A DNA stretch of 64,000 nt from Planctomycetota bacterium (GTDB lineage: Bacteria > Planctomycetota > Planctomycetia > Gemmatales > Gemmataceae). Position numbers and translations under genes: made by a program. The stretch is from the NCBI GenBank assembly GCA_029777335.1, contig JAKOSN010000073.1, positions 1 through 64,000 of the forward strand, written 5' to 3'. The notes under the pieces were generated by a model. The model had not been told where the DNA came from, did not search any database, and saw nothing but the letters and a program-made list of their open reading frames with translations. Below, one piece after another: positions 54,471 through 63,105 of this stretch. Position 1 is the stretch's first letter. Each line of letters opens with the position of its first letter.

Positions 54471-54810
54471 ACACTGGTCGAACCAGGAACCGGTGACGAC
54501 AGACCAACCCGACCAGTGCGGACGTGCAATGCCCTCTCGCTGTGCAGCCTCACCCAGGCGATTGTTTCGCCAAACCGCTCTTGCCCGAACTCCTCGGTCC
54601 CCCAACTCCGTCCGAGAAGTTCGTCCTTCTCATGGGCGTTTCCGTCTGCCCTGCTGCAAGATCCGCACACCTTCACGCCAGAAAGAACCGCCCTACCCCG
54701 TCCGGAGGAGATCGAAACCAGGCCGGAGCACAATTTGTTTTCGTCATGGGAAACCCTTCAATGAGGACTGGCTGCTTGTTCCCTGTTTGGCTCGCAACTT
54801 GCTACTCTAG

Positions 54811-54872
54811 CTTCTCGGTGATTCTCCTCCGAGAAGGCGCACCGCCTTCCAGCCAGGACACCCTGGCTGGAA
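54811..54872 (+). promoter_or_regulatory. Structured leader before the exporter permease gene
   Basis: Three stems follow one another. The first pairs CTTCTCGG with CCGAGAAG (54811-54818 with 54829-54836). The second pairs GAAGGCG with CGCCTTC (54833-54839 with 54843-54849). The third pairs TTCCAGCCAGG with CCTGGCTGGAA (54847-54857 with 54862-54872; 4-base loop). Stems one and two share four bases and stems two and three share three, so alternative folds are possible. The ribosome site AGGAAGGGGG begins nine bases later. An attenuator or ligand-sensing leader is plausible. The rest of the 621-base gap holds the operators and no supported gene. Confidence 0.5.
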
Positions 54873-54895
54873 TCCTCGGGAGGAAGGGGGATGCC

Positions 54896-56047
54896 GTGAA
54901 CTGGATCGCGTTGAAGATGCTGATGGGGGACAAAAGTAAATACTTCGCCATCGTCTTCGGCGTAAGCTTCGCCTGCTTTCTGATCGCTGAACAAAGCGCT
55001 GTCTTTTGTGGGGTGATGTTGCGCACCACCAGCCAGATCCGCGACACCCACGGAGCCGACATCTGGGTGATGAACACGGGCGTTCGCTACCTCGATGATG
55101 CGAAGGCCATCTCCGACGACAGCGTCTTCCGCGTCCGCAGCGTTCCCGGCGTGGCCTGGGCGGTCAATCTGTATCGCGGGCAGGGGCAAGCCCAACTCGC
55201 CGACGGGACCTACCAGGCCGTGATCTTGATGGGGCTGGACGACGCCACCCTGGCGGGGGCGCCGACGCACATGCTGCTCGGCTCGATCGGCGACCTCCAA
55301 ATTCCCGATGCCATCCTGGTCGATGAGGCGGGCTTCCACCAGATGTGGCCCAGTGAACCTCTGAGCACTGGGAAGGTCATTGAAATGAACCAGCGTCGAG
55401 CGGTCGTTGTGGGAGTCTACCGGGCCTCCCAGACGTTCATGACTTTGCCGATCATCTATACCCGCTTCAGCCAGGCCACGCTGTTCGTCCCCCCACCACC
55501 GACTGGCCGGCTAACACCGTTTGTGCTGACCAAAGCTCAACCGGGGTTGCCGCCCGAGCAAGTGGCCCGCCGCATCGAGGCGCAGACCGGGCTCAAGGCG
55601 CTGACCAAGCAGGAATTCCTCGACCTTACCATGCAGTATTACCTGCGCCACACAGGGATCCCGGTCAACTTTGGCACCACGGTGGTGCTGGCCTTCCTGG
55701 TGGGGACGGCGATTGCCGGACAGACCTTCTACCTGTTCACCGTGGAGAATCTCAAGCACTTTGGCACTCTCAAGGCGATGGGGATGCGCGATCGCCGACT
55801 CATCGCCATGATCCTGATCCAGGGAATGGTCGTTGGCGGAATCGGCTACGGGGTGGGGGTGGGACTTGCGACGGTATTCGGCATCTTCTCGCAGCGTGCG
55901 ATGCCGCTCCTGGCCTTCTTCTTGCCGTGGCAGGTGCTGGCTCTGTCGGGGGCCGCCATGATCGTCATTGTGCTGTTGGCCAGCTTGCTGAGTATTCGTC
56001 GCGTGCTCGTCCTGGAGCCGGCAGTCGTCTTCCAGGGGGGATCATGA
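54896..56047 (+). CDS. DevC-like ABC transporter permease (FtsX fold)
   Basis: A 383-residue inner-membrane permease starting at a GTG with AGGAAGGGGG five to six bases upstream. The start NWIALKMLMGDKSKYFAIVFGVSFACFLI is the typical DevC beginning with the first membrane helix. A periplasmic MacB-PCD-like domain spans about 45-255, and three helices follow (about 262-375, including GTTVVLAFLVGTAIAGQTFYLF and GMVVGGIGYGVGVGLATVFG). The frame is open upstream for 124 more codons, but those residues look non-coding and the family is usually about 385 residues. DevBCA exporters move glycolipids or drugs with a TolC-type channel, which is not encoded here. It overlaps the next gene by ATGA. Confidence 0.88.
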   Translation: MNWIALKMLMGDKSKYFAIVFGVSFACFLIAEQSAVFCGVMLRTTSQIRDTHGADIWVMNTGVRYLDDAKAISDDSVFRVRSVPGVAWAVNLYRGQGQAQLADGTYQAVILMGLDDATLAGAPTHMLLGSIGDLQIPDAILVDEAGFHQMWPSEPLSTGKVIEMNQRRAVVVGVYRASQTFMTLPIIYTRFSQATLFVPPPPTGRLTPFVLTKAQPGLPPEQVARRIEAQTGLKALTKQEFLDLTMQYYLRHTGIPVNFGTTVVLAFLVGTAIAGQTFYLFTVENLKHFGTLKAMGMRDRRLIAMILIQGMVVGGIGYGVGVGLATVFGIFSQRAMPLLAFFLPWQVLALSGAAMIVIVLLASLLSIRRVLVLEPAVVFQGGS

Positions 56048-56784
56048 ACCCTACCACTCCAACCAGGAAAGGTGTCACTTGCCGAAACCTGGTGAAGGAT
56101 TACGGCAGTGGTGAATCACGGGTGCGAGCCCTACGCGGGGTAGATGTGGAGATTGCCCCGGGCGAATTGACGCTCCTGGTCGGTCCGAGCGGGTGCGGCA
56201 AGACCACCTTGATTTCCATTCTGGCTGGCACTCTCGACGCGACGAGTGGAGACTTCTCTGTCCTGGGGGTGAACCTGCAACGGCTGTCGAAACCCGCGAA
56301 AGCCGATTTCCGGGCGAGGAACGTCGGCTTTGTGTTTCAACAATTCAACCTGCTGCCCTTTCTGACGGTCGCAGAGAACGTTGCTGTCCCCCTGATAATC
56401 AATGGCTCTTCCAGGGCAACAGCGACTACCCTTGCTACCGAGATCCTGCATGCCGTGGAACTCGGCGACCGCACCCAGTCCTTCCCGTCGCAGCTGTCCG
56501 GCGGGCAACAGCAGCGCGTGGCAATTGCCCGGGCGCTGGTTCATCAACCCCGATTGCTCGTCGCCGATGAACCCACCTCGGCCGTCGATGCCCGCACCGG
56601 ACACGCAATCATGGAGTTGATTCGCCAGATGGCGCTCCAACCGGACCGGGTGGCCGTGGTGGTGACCCACGATGCGCGCGTGTTCGGCTTTGGTGACCGG
56701 ATCATCACCTTGGAGGATGGCCGGGTGGCATCGTCCAAGCGGGGGGAACGCTCGTTCACGCACGATCCGTTGGCCCCGGCCTGA
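56044..56784 (+). CDS. DevA/MacB-like ABC transporter ATP-binding protein
   Basis: A 246-residue cytoplasmic ATPase driving the exporter. Walker A is VGPSGCGKTTL, the Q-loop lies in FVFQQFNLLPFLTVAENV, the signature is LSGGQQQRVAIARAL, Walker B is LLVADEPTSAVD and the switch His is in VVVTHDARVF. The chosen ATG overlaps the permease stop by four bases; the longer frame upstream is the permease region read in another frame. The adaptor gene follows after ten bases. The family works as a homodimer with two permease subunits. Confidence 0.93.
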   Translation: MNPTTPTRKGVTCRNLVKDYGSGESRVRALRGVDVEIAPGELTLLVGPSGCGKTTLISILAGTLDATSGDFSVLGVNLQRLSKPAKADFRARNVGFVFQQFNLLPFLTVAENVAVPLIINGSSRATATTLATEILHAVELGDRTQSFPSQLSGGQQQRVAIARALVHQPRLLVADEPTSAVDARTGHAIMELIRQMALQPDRVAVVVTHDARVFGFGDRIITLEDGRVASSKRGERSFTHDPLAPA

Positions 56785-56794
56785 GAAACGAATC

Positions 56795-57910
56795 ATGATC
56801 CACAAATACATTCTTCCTCTGCTGGCGGTAGCTTTGCTGGTCTTCGCCGTGGCACACGCGCTCCACACCCAGCGGCCGGAGTTGGACACACCGCCCCCCG
56901 TGCCCCCGCCCGTGACCCCGTTCGGCAAAACAGTGGCGGGACTTGGCATGATCGAACCGTCCACCGAGGCCAGCGGCACTGGCAACATCGCGATTGGATC
57001 CCAGCTGGCGGGTGCCGTTACCAGGGTGTGCGTCCGGATCGGTCAGACCGTGAAGGCCGGCGATCTCCTGTTCGAGCTGGACAAGCGCCAGACCGAGGCC
57101 GACCTGAAGGTCCGTCAGGCAGCGCTGCTGGTGGCCGAGGAGCAACTCCGCCGGCTGAAACTCCAACCTCGACCGGAGGAAATTCCAGTGAGCGCGGCTC
57201 AGGTCGAGATTGCCGAGGCCAACCTTCATGAGCAGGAGGATCTCTACCAGCGCGGTTGGAAACTGTTTGGGACAGGGGCCATGGCGCGCGAGGACTTTGT
57301 GACCCGCCAGCAAGCGCGTCAGTCGGCCCGCGCCCAGCTCGCCCAGGCCAAGGCCAACCTGGCACTGCTCAAGGCTGGGGCGTGGGAGCCGGACAAAGCC
57401 ATCGCCGCCGCGACCGTCGAACAGGCCCGCGCCCAGGTCGAACAGGCGAAGACAACCCTGGCGTTGCTGCAAATCCGTGCGCCGCTCGACGGCACGATCC
57501 TGCAAGTAAATATCCGCCCGGGTGAATATGTGTCGACCTTTGGCGGGCAATCCCTGATCCTGATGGGCAATCTCCAACCGCTCCACGTCCGCGTGAACGT
57601 GGACGAGGAGGACCTGCCACGTCTCAAATTACATGCACCGGCACGCGCCAGGATCCGCGGGGATGCCCAGCAGGAGGCAATCCCTCTGTCCTTCGTGCGA
57701 CTGGAGCCATACGTCGTTCCCAAGACCTCGCTGACCGGAGCAAATACCGAGCGCGTCGACACCCGCGTGGTGCAGTTGATTTACGCGGTCGATCCGAACA
57801 CCCGTCTGGTCCAGGAAAAGAAGATCCTGGTCGGCCAGCTGGTCGATGTCTTCATCGATACCGAGCAAGTGAAGCAATCTGACGCATACTCAGGAGGCGG
57901 AACCCCATAA
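56795..57910 (+). CDS. HlyD/DevB-like periplasmic adaptor
   Basis: A 371-residue membrane-fusion protein linking the inner-membrane permease to an outer-membrane channel. One N-terminal helix (ILPLLAVALLVFAVAHAL), a Pro-rich spacer, a lipoyl half-motif (GAVTRVCVRIGQTVKAGDLLFELDKR), a coiled-coil hairpin (about 95-225, Ala/Gln/Glu-rich with two strands), the second lipoyl half (IRAPLDGTILQVNIRPGEYV) and a beta-barrel domain ending near residue 360. The order permease-ATPase-adaptor with no outer-membrane factor means it must share a TolC-like protein. The ribosome site is weak (GAG), consistent with coupling to the gene before. Confidence 0.9.
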   Translation: MIHKYILPLLAVALLVFAVAHALHTQRPELDTPPPVPPPVTPFGKTVAGLGMIEPSTEASGTGNIAIGSQLAGAVTRVCVRIGQTVKAGDLLFELDKRQTEADLKVRQAALLVAEEQLRRLKLQPRPEEIPVSAAQVEIAEANLHEQEDLYQRGWKLFGTGAMAREDFVTRQQARQSARAQLAQAKANLALLKAGAWEPDKAIAAATVEQARAQVEQAKTTLALLQIRAPLDGTILQVNIRPGEYVSTFGGQSLILMGNLQPLHVRVNVDEEDLPRLKLHAPARARIRGDAQQEAIPLSFVRLEPYVVPKTSLTGANTERVDTRVVQLIYAVDPNTRLVQEKKILVGQLVDVFIDTEQVKQSDAYSGGGTP

Positions 57911-58167
57911 AGGCATGAATGAACTGCATACATCTGGACAGGTCCTGAAAAGGCGCGGCTTGTGGCCGGGTTCATGGGAGGGTTCACCATGCAGGAACGC
58001 TGTGGTCCCGGTTGCTTCGGGGCGGCAATGGACGGAACCTCGGCGCAGGAATAAGCTCACACAGGAAGTTGGTCACTGTCGCGGCGTAGCGTCCCACGCC
58101 ATCGAATCCACGAGACTTCGCTCCCTGTCGAGTCTCGGGTCATGATCTTGTTTCTCCGGAGGTCTGC

Positions 58168-58884
58168 ATGATTCGCCGCACTCTGCTCGTCGTGTTCATT
58201 GTCGGTTTCAGCCTTCCGGCCCTGGCGCAGGAGAAGAGCGTTAAGCCGGGGATCAACGACCCCTTCAAGAACCCGGATGTGGCGAGGTTCCAGAAAACGT
58301 TCGAGGGAGAGAGTCGCGAAGTCTTCCTCCACCGGGAGAAGATCGTGGCGGCGTGCGGGCTGAAGCCGGGGATGGTGGTAGCGGACGTTGGGGCCGGCAC
58401 GGGTCTGTTCACTCGCCTGTTTGCCAGACAGGTGGGCGACGACGGCCAGGTGTATGCCGTGGACATCGCCGCCAAGTTCCTGGAGCACATTCAGAAGACC
58501 TGCCGCGAGGCCCGGCTGAAAAATGTCACCCCCGTGCTGTGCAGCGAGGATCGAGTGGATCTGCCGGCGAAATCCGTGGACGTGGCCTTCGTGTGTGATA
58601 CGTACCACCACTTCGAGTTTCCCAATCGCACCCTGGCGTCGTTGTATCGGTCGATCAAGCCGGGGGGGCGTCTGATCGTGGTCGATTTCCAGCGGATTGA
58701 GGGGAAGAGTTCGGCGTGGACCCTGAACCATGTGCGCGCCGGGAAGGAAGTGGTGGAAAAGGAGATCGGTGCCGCCGGGTTCAAGAAGACGGCCGAGGTG
58801 AAGGACATTCTCAAGGACAACTACCTGATCATCTTCACTCGGCCTCAGGACGAGCCGAAAAAACCGCAACCGAAGCAGAACTAG
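58168..58884 (+). CDS. SAM-dependent methyltransferase with a signal peptide
   Basis: A 238-residue class I methyltransferase preceded by a clear Sec signal (MIRRTLLVVFIVGFSLPALA-QE). The methyltransferase core shows VVADVGAGTGLFTRLFARQVG (motif I), VYAVDIAAKFLEHIQ (motif II), VDVAFVCDTYHHFEFP and SLYRSIKPGGRLIVVDF (motif III), and ends in a Lys/Pro-rich tail. SAM is made in the cytoplasm, so an exported methyltransferase is puzzling unless the leader acts as an anchor or SAM is available outside. Similar signal-bearing methyltransferases occur in other planctomycetes as far as I recall. GGAGG precedes the ATG. Substrate unknown. Confidence 0.85.
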   Translation: MIRRTLLVVFIVGFSLPALAQEKSVKPGINDPFKNPDVARFQKTFEGESREVFLHREKIVAACGLKPGMVVADVGAGTGLFTRLFARQVGDDGQVYAVDIAAKFLEHIQKTCREARLKNVTPVLCSEDRVDLPAKSVDVAFVCDTYHHFEFPNRTLASLYRSIKPGGRLIVVDFQRIEGKSSAWTLNHVRAGKEVVEKEIGAAGFKKTAEVKDILKDNYLIIFTRPQDEPKKPQPKQN

Positions 58885-58938
58885 CCGAAGAACCCCTGCG
58901 GCTCTCTCCTTCTCACGGAACGGAACCACCACCCCGCG

Positions 58939-60330
58939 ATGTCTGATCCTCTCTTGCCACCGCGCCGGTTCGGCTACTGGACTGGCCATTTCGTTGTGCT
59001 CGCGAGCATGATCGGCGCGGGCATCCTCACTACCTCGGGATACACTCTTCAGGCCACGGGCAACCCAGCTGCGCTGCTCGCCCTGTGGTTGTTGGGTGGG
59101 GTCATGGCCCTGGCCGGGGCGATCACCATCGCGGAGGTGGCCACTGCCTTGCCGCAGGCGGGCGGAGACTACGTCTTCGTCCGCGAGGGATTCGGTCCGG
59201 GAGCCGGCGTTGTTGCCGGGTGGGCCACGTTCGTGGTTGGTTTCGCCGGCCCCACGGCAGTGGTCGCTCATCTGGCGCTGGCCTATCTGACCGCCCCGTT
59301 TGCCGACCGGCTGGCGAGCATCCTCCCACCGTGGGCAGCCCGCTCCGCCGTCCCGATTGAGGCCTCTCTTCTGATCGGGCTGGTAACCTTCCTGCACTGC
59401 CTCGGCCACCGGGAGAGCGCACGCTTTCAAGCGCTGGTGACGTCGTTCAAAATCGTGTTACTCGTTGGTCTGGGGGTGGGTGGGATCGCGTTCGGGAACG
59501 GCGACTGGAGACATCTGGCGGTGGGTTCCTCGTGGCCGACCGCGACTCAATGGCCGGCTCTGGCCACGGGGCTGATCTATGTGAGCTATGCCTACTCGGG
59601 ATGGAATGGAGCGGCGTACCTCGCGGGTGAAATCCGCGATCCTTCCCGCCTCCTTCCGCGGGCCCTGATCTGGGGGACACTCAGTGTTGTGGTGTTGTAT
59701 CTGCTCGTGAATCTGACCTATGTGTATGCCCTCGACCCGGCGGCGATGACCGCTCGCTCGCCGATGGATCCCGAGGTGGAGAAGGTGGCGGAACTGGCGG
59801 TCGCGCAGCTATTCGGACGAACGGCGGCAAACGCTTTCGCCATCCTGGTGGGACTGAGCCTGGTGGCGTCGGTGAGCGCCTACATCCTGACCGGGCCGCG
59901 CGTAACGTTCGCCATGGCCCAGGACGGCGTATTCCCCACCTTCGCCGGGCGTCTGCACACCACCCGTGAAGTTCCCGTTCGCGCCACCGTCGCCCAGGGG
60001 CTGACGGCGATCGTTCTCGTCTGGTCCGGGACGTTCCTGCAACTGCTCGATTACACCTCGGTCGGACTGGCGGTTGTCTCCGCCATGGTCGTGGCCAGCG
60101 TCTTTCCTCTCCGCCGACGGCCGGTGCCCAGTCCGTATCGCCTGCCACTCTATCCGCTCCCGCCGCTGCTCTACATCGGGTTGGTCGCCTGGACCGTGAT
60201 CCAGCAGGTAATTGACAGGGAGAAGCGGCCCCAGGCCGTGCTTAGCCTGGCGACCATCCTGGCCGGCGTCCCCCTGGCGGGCTGGGTCACGCGTCGGAAG
60301 AGGGGGGCGTTTCGGGATCCGTCACCTTGA
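58939..60330 (+). CDS. APC-superfamily amino acid permease
   Basis: A 463-residue inner-membrane transporter with about twelve helices. Family marks are the first-helix substrate motif VVLASMIGAGILTTSGY, the helix 2-3 region EVATALPQAGGDYVFVREGFG, the helix 6 stretch GLIYVSYAYSGWNGAAYLAGEIRDPSRLLPRAL and the helix 8 region RVTFAMAQDGVFP. It probably imports or exchanges an amino acid, driven by protons or sodium. It starts 54 bases after the methyltransferase stop, so the two may be co-transcribed. It ends 32 bases before the stop of the convergent xylanase gene. Substrate cannot be told from sequence. Confidence 0.9.
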   Translation: MSDPLLPPRRFGYWTGHFVVLASMIGAGILTTSGYTLQATGNPAALLALWLLGGVMALAGAITIAEVATALPQAGGDYVFVREGFGPGAGVVAGWATFVVGFAGPTAVVAHLALAYLTAPFADRLASILPPWAARSAVPIEASLLIGLVTFLHCLGHRESARFQALVTSFKIVLLVGLGVGGIAFGNGDWRHLAVGSSWPTATQWPALATGLIYVSYAYSGWNGAAYLAGEIRDPSRLLPRALIWGTLSVVVLYLLVNLTYVYALDPAAMTARSPMDPEVEKVAELAVAQLFGRTAANAFAILVGLSLVASVSAYILTGPRVTFAMAQDGVFPTFAGRLHTTREVPVRATVAQGLTAIVLVWSGTFLQLLDYTSVGLAVVSAMVVASVFPLRRRPVPSPYRLPLYPLPPLLYIGLVAWTVIQQVIDREKRPQAVLSLATILAGVPLAGWVTRRKRGAFRDPSP

Positions 60331-60362
60331 CGCCTCCCTCCCTTGCCGAGGTGCGTGACCCT

Positions 60363-61496
60363 TTATCGTGGTGCTCCCGAGCCAGGGCGCGGATGCTGGA
60401 GCGCTTCCACGATTGCCCCATAAGCTGGTTTCCGCTGATTGTTGGCATCGAAGAGCAGTGGATGCTGACCCACGCGCCAGGTGCGGCGGTCGTTGAGGCC
60501 CCAGAACGTGACACGTTCCACCACGTCCTTGTGTTTGATGAAGATGGCGAACAACCGCGCATAGGCATCGGCCTGAGCCTTGAGATCCTGCGCTGAAGGA
60601 GGGGTGCCCTGGCCCCTGCCACGGCCAAACTGGCCTCCCGAGGCGCCACGAATTGTCACGTCCAGTTCCGTGATACTGACTTTCAGCCCGAGCGCGGCAT
60701 AGTCGCTGATCGCCCTGTCAATGGCCTCATAGGGGACATGAGACGTGCTCCAGTGGCCCTGAATGCCCACGCCGTGAATCGGCACCCCGTTCTTGATCAG
60801 GCGTTTGAGCAGGACGAGCGAACTCTCGTGCTTGGCGCCGGCCTCAATGTTGTAATCGTTGTAATAGAGCTTGGCTTTTGGATCCGCCTCATGAGCGAAC
60901 TTGAACGCAAGGGGAATGAAGTCCGGGCCCAGGGTTTTCAGCCACGGAGAATTGCGAAGGTTTTCCGTTTTGGCTGTCCTGGCGTTCCCGCCGTCGTTGA
61001 TCGCTTCGTTGACCACATCCCAGCCCTGGATTTTCCCCTTGTAGCGCCCGACCAGGGTGGTGATGTGCTCCTTCAGGCGCTGAGTGACCGCGGCCTTCTC
61101 GCCGTCGCGGAAGAACCAGTCGTTCGTCTGGGAGTGCCACACGAGGGTATGGCCGTGAATAGCAATATGGTTGTCGGTGCACCATTTCACCAATGCATCG
61201 GCCCGCTCGAATCTCCAGGCGTCCTCCCTGGGATGAATCGGGCCCGGTTTCATGCAGTTTTCCGGGGTGACGATGTTAAAGTTCGCCTTGACGAGATCCA
61301 GTTCCTCCCGAGAGTAGTTGCCGGGCAAATCCCCCGCCGTGCCGATGAGAAAGTGCTTCTGGTAAACCTCCTTGATGGTCGGGGCGTGCTTCTCTGATTT
61401 GTCGTCCTTCTTCTTGTTGTCCGGCTGTTCCAGGGCCGACGCTGTGAGGCTCGTGAGGAGGGCACACCCAACCAGAGCCAGGATGCGCTTGTTCAT
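60363..61496 (-). CDS. Secreted GH10 endo-1,4-beta-xylanase
   Basis: A 377-residue exported xylanase that cuts the beta-1,4-xylose backbone. The signal peptide is about 1-21 (TASA), followed by a Lys-rich spacer. GH10 marks are FNIVTPENCMKPGPIHP, HGHTLVWHSQTNDWF, the acid/base Glu164 in GWDVVNEAI, LYYNDYNIE, HGVGIQGHWS, the nucleophile Glu277 in ITELDV, and VTFWGLNDRRTW. A Gly/Arg-rich insert (GGQFGRGRGQG) lies at about 287-297. No carbohydrate-binding module is attached. Its natural partners in this window are the CE15 and CE1 esterases and the SGNH acetylesterase. Confidence 0.95.
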   Translation of the reverse strand: MNKRILALVGCALLTSLTASALEQPDNKKKDDKSEKHAPTIKEVYQKHFLIGTAGDLPGNYSREELDLVKANFNIVTPENCMKPGPIHPREDAWRFERADALVKWCTDNHIAIHGHTLVWHSQTNDWFFRDGEKAAVTQRLKEHITTLVGRYKGKIQGWDVVNEAINDGGNARTAKTENLRNSPWLKTLGPDFIPLAFKFAHEADPKAKLYYNDYNIEAGAKHESSLVLLKRLIKNGVPIHGVGIQGHWSTSHVPYEAIDRAISDYAALGLKVSITELDVTIRGASGGQFGRGRGQGTPPSAQDLKAQADAYARLFAIFIKHKDVVERVTFWGLNDRRTWRVGQHPLLFDANNQRKPAYGAIVEALQHPRPGSGAPR

Positions 61497-61950
61497 GGTT
61501 CATCCTCGAACGAAGGAGAGGAAGTTGGTCCGCCAGCAACGACAGGTTCACGACGATCAAGATGCTCTGGAGTATTTGCCTATCATGTTCACGCCGCCTC
61601 GCCAAGCGCTTCCCTCTGCGTCTGAGCGGAAAGCCAGTCATCACAACCACGAATCGCTCATCTGCCGGGCGATGGGATCCTCTTGTTTGCAGAACGGCTC
61701 GATCCCTGTGTGGCACATTCGCGCTGTCGAACGTCAGGTCACTTTGCCTGAACCCACCATTCAACCCAAGAGGCCAGCCACCAGGGAACACCCGCGACCG
61801 GTCCCCGGCAGGCGCGATCGGCCATCAGGAACGAGCCAGGCGGGATGAACGAGAACGTCCTCGGTCCCCCGCCTGAGAGAAGGAGCATTTCTTGCGGCAC
61901 GCATGGCCGCACGCCGACTCCGAGCCATTCTGCCATCCGCACCTTGCTCG
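61497..61950. other. 454-base gap upstream of the xylanase gene
   Basis: No gene is supported; a long minus-strand frame here is the shadow of the methyltransferase region. TGCGGC/GCCGCA at 61893-61898 and 61906-61911 could form a small hairpin about 40 bases after the mddA-like stop, but no T-run follows. No clear promoter is visible for the xylanase gene. Confidence 0.35.
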
Positions 61951-62775
61951 TCATCGGGGCGAGTCGGTGGCCGAAGATCCTGCTGAGGTGAATCTCGTCT
62001 TCCCAGCGGCTGGCCGGAGGCCGTTCCCTGATACGGAAGGGTCTGATTTGGCTTGCAACCGGGGCAGAAGCATTGGCACCTGTCTGCGGTAAGAGGCGTA
62101 CTCCGGGTGGGCGGCAATCAGGTCCCGCTCCTCCCAGCGGATCGCTGCCAGGATATATGCTGTGGTCCCAACCGCGAACAGAAGATGGGCGGCTGTCATG
62201 GTCGGGGCAGCCCAGAACACGGTGAACCAGCCGATGTAGAGCGGATGGCGCACCAGCCGGTATGGCCCCGGGGTGGCGAATTTGAGTGGCGTGTAGGGGA
62301 TTCCGCGGAACGCGAGCCACACCTGCCGCAGGCCGAACAGGTCGAAGTGGTTGATGAGGAAGGTGGTGGCCAGCACAACGATCCAGCCGAGGGCGTACAC
62401 CGCGAAGACGGCTGCTCGCGCTGCCTCGCCCTGCACCTGCCAGACGATCCCCCCAAGCGGCTGCCATTGCCAGAACAACAAGAGGAGTGCGACGCTCGAC
62501 AGAAGCACGTAGGTACTCCGCTCCGCCGCCTCGGGAACAAACCGAGTCAACCAGCGCTTGAACCCGCGCCGGGCCATTCCGCTATGCTGGAGCGCGAAGA
62601 GTCCGACCAGTCCGCCGTTGATCGCTAGGGCAGCCGTGAGCGACCCCTGCGCGGGGTCGTCCAGTTGCGTAGGCGTGAGGAATCCGCCAATGAACCCGAC
62701 GGCGTAGAGAAACGTCGCCAGTGACAGGGCGTAGCACAGGACCCCGTAGCTAAGAAGTAGTAAACGCCGGACCAT
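61951..62775 (-). CDS. mddA: Methanethiol S-methyltransferase-like membrane protein (NnrU/MddA family)
   Basis: A 274-residue inner-membrane protein with about six helices, matching MddA, which methylates methanethiol with SAM to give dimethyl sulfide. Characteristic stretches are VRRLLLLSYGVLCYALSLATFLYAVGF, LQHSGMARRGFKRWLTRFVPEAAERSTYVL, LINHFDLFGLRQVWLAFRG, YRLVRHPLYIGWFTVFWAAPTMTAAHLLFA and RWEERDLIAAHPEYASYRRQVPMLLP, the last shared with isoprenylcysteine carboxyl methyltransferases. GGAG lies seven bases before the ATG. A TetR gene diverges from it. The symbol rests on strong resemblance and has not been tested. Confidence 0.85.
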   Translation of the reverse strand: MVRRLLLLSYGVLCYALSLATFLYAVGFIGGFLTPTQLDDPAQGSLTAALAINGGLVGLFALQHSGMARRGFKRWLTRFVPEAAERSTYVLLSSVALLLLFWQWQPLGGIVWQVQGEAARAAVFAVYALGWIVVLATTFLINHFDLFGLRQVWLAFRGIPYTPLKFATPGPYRLVRHPLYIGWFTVFWAAPTMTAAHLLFAVGTTAYILAAIRWEERDLIAAHPEYASYRRQVPMLLPRLQAKSDPSVSGNGLRPAAGKTRFTSAGSSATDSPR

Positions 62776-63070
62776 GACAGATCTCCGTTGGTTAGGATGG
62801 GGGCGCAGCAACTCCGGCCGCCCGGCACCGGGCGCTGGGAAAGTCGGGAACGCTCCAGGCAGTCGGCCCACTCGAACATCGGGCAGGCACGACAGACTTC
62901 AAGGTTTGCCTGATGGCTGGTCGAACCCAGGCCGACCTCGGGTGGTGAAGGGGTGATCCGCCCCAGCGAACGATGGGCGGGCGACCCAGAGACCGGGGTC
63001 GGTGAGCAGAAGGCACTCCTGGGCATCCAGGAGAGACGTAAAGCACGACCGTTCGTTTTTCCATCTACGC

Positions 63071-63099
63071 TTGATTATTACGACCGATCGTGCTATTGT
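63071..63099 (+). promoter_or_regulatory. tetR promoter with embedded operator, apparently leaderless
   Basis: TTGATT (63071-63076), 17 bases, then TATTGT (63094-63099) is a good sigma-70 promoter whose start point would fall on or within a base or two of the tetR ATG at 63106. No Shine-Dalgarno precedes that ATG, which fits a leaderless message. The palindrome TAttACGAccgaTCGTgcTA (63076-63095) occupies the spacer, ideal for autorepression. The other 300 bases of the 62776-63105 gap show nothing further. Confidence 0.6.
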
Positions 63100-63105
63100 C
63101 AAGTC

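Noticed and set aside
54524-54895. N-terminal extension of the DevC-like permease by 124 codons
   Set aside because: The extra residues have no family resemblance, include the hairpin region, and the GTG at 54896 has a strong ribosome site and gives the usual family length.
61739-62467. 242-residue minus-strand open frame
   Set aside because: It is an alternative frame of the mddA-like gene and its downstream DNA. The MddA reading has strong family identity.
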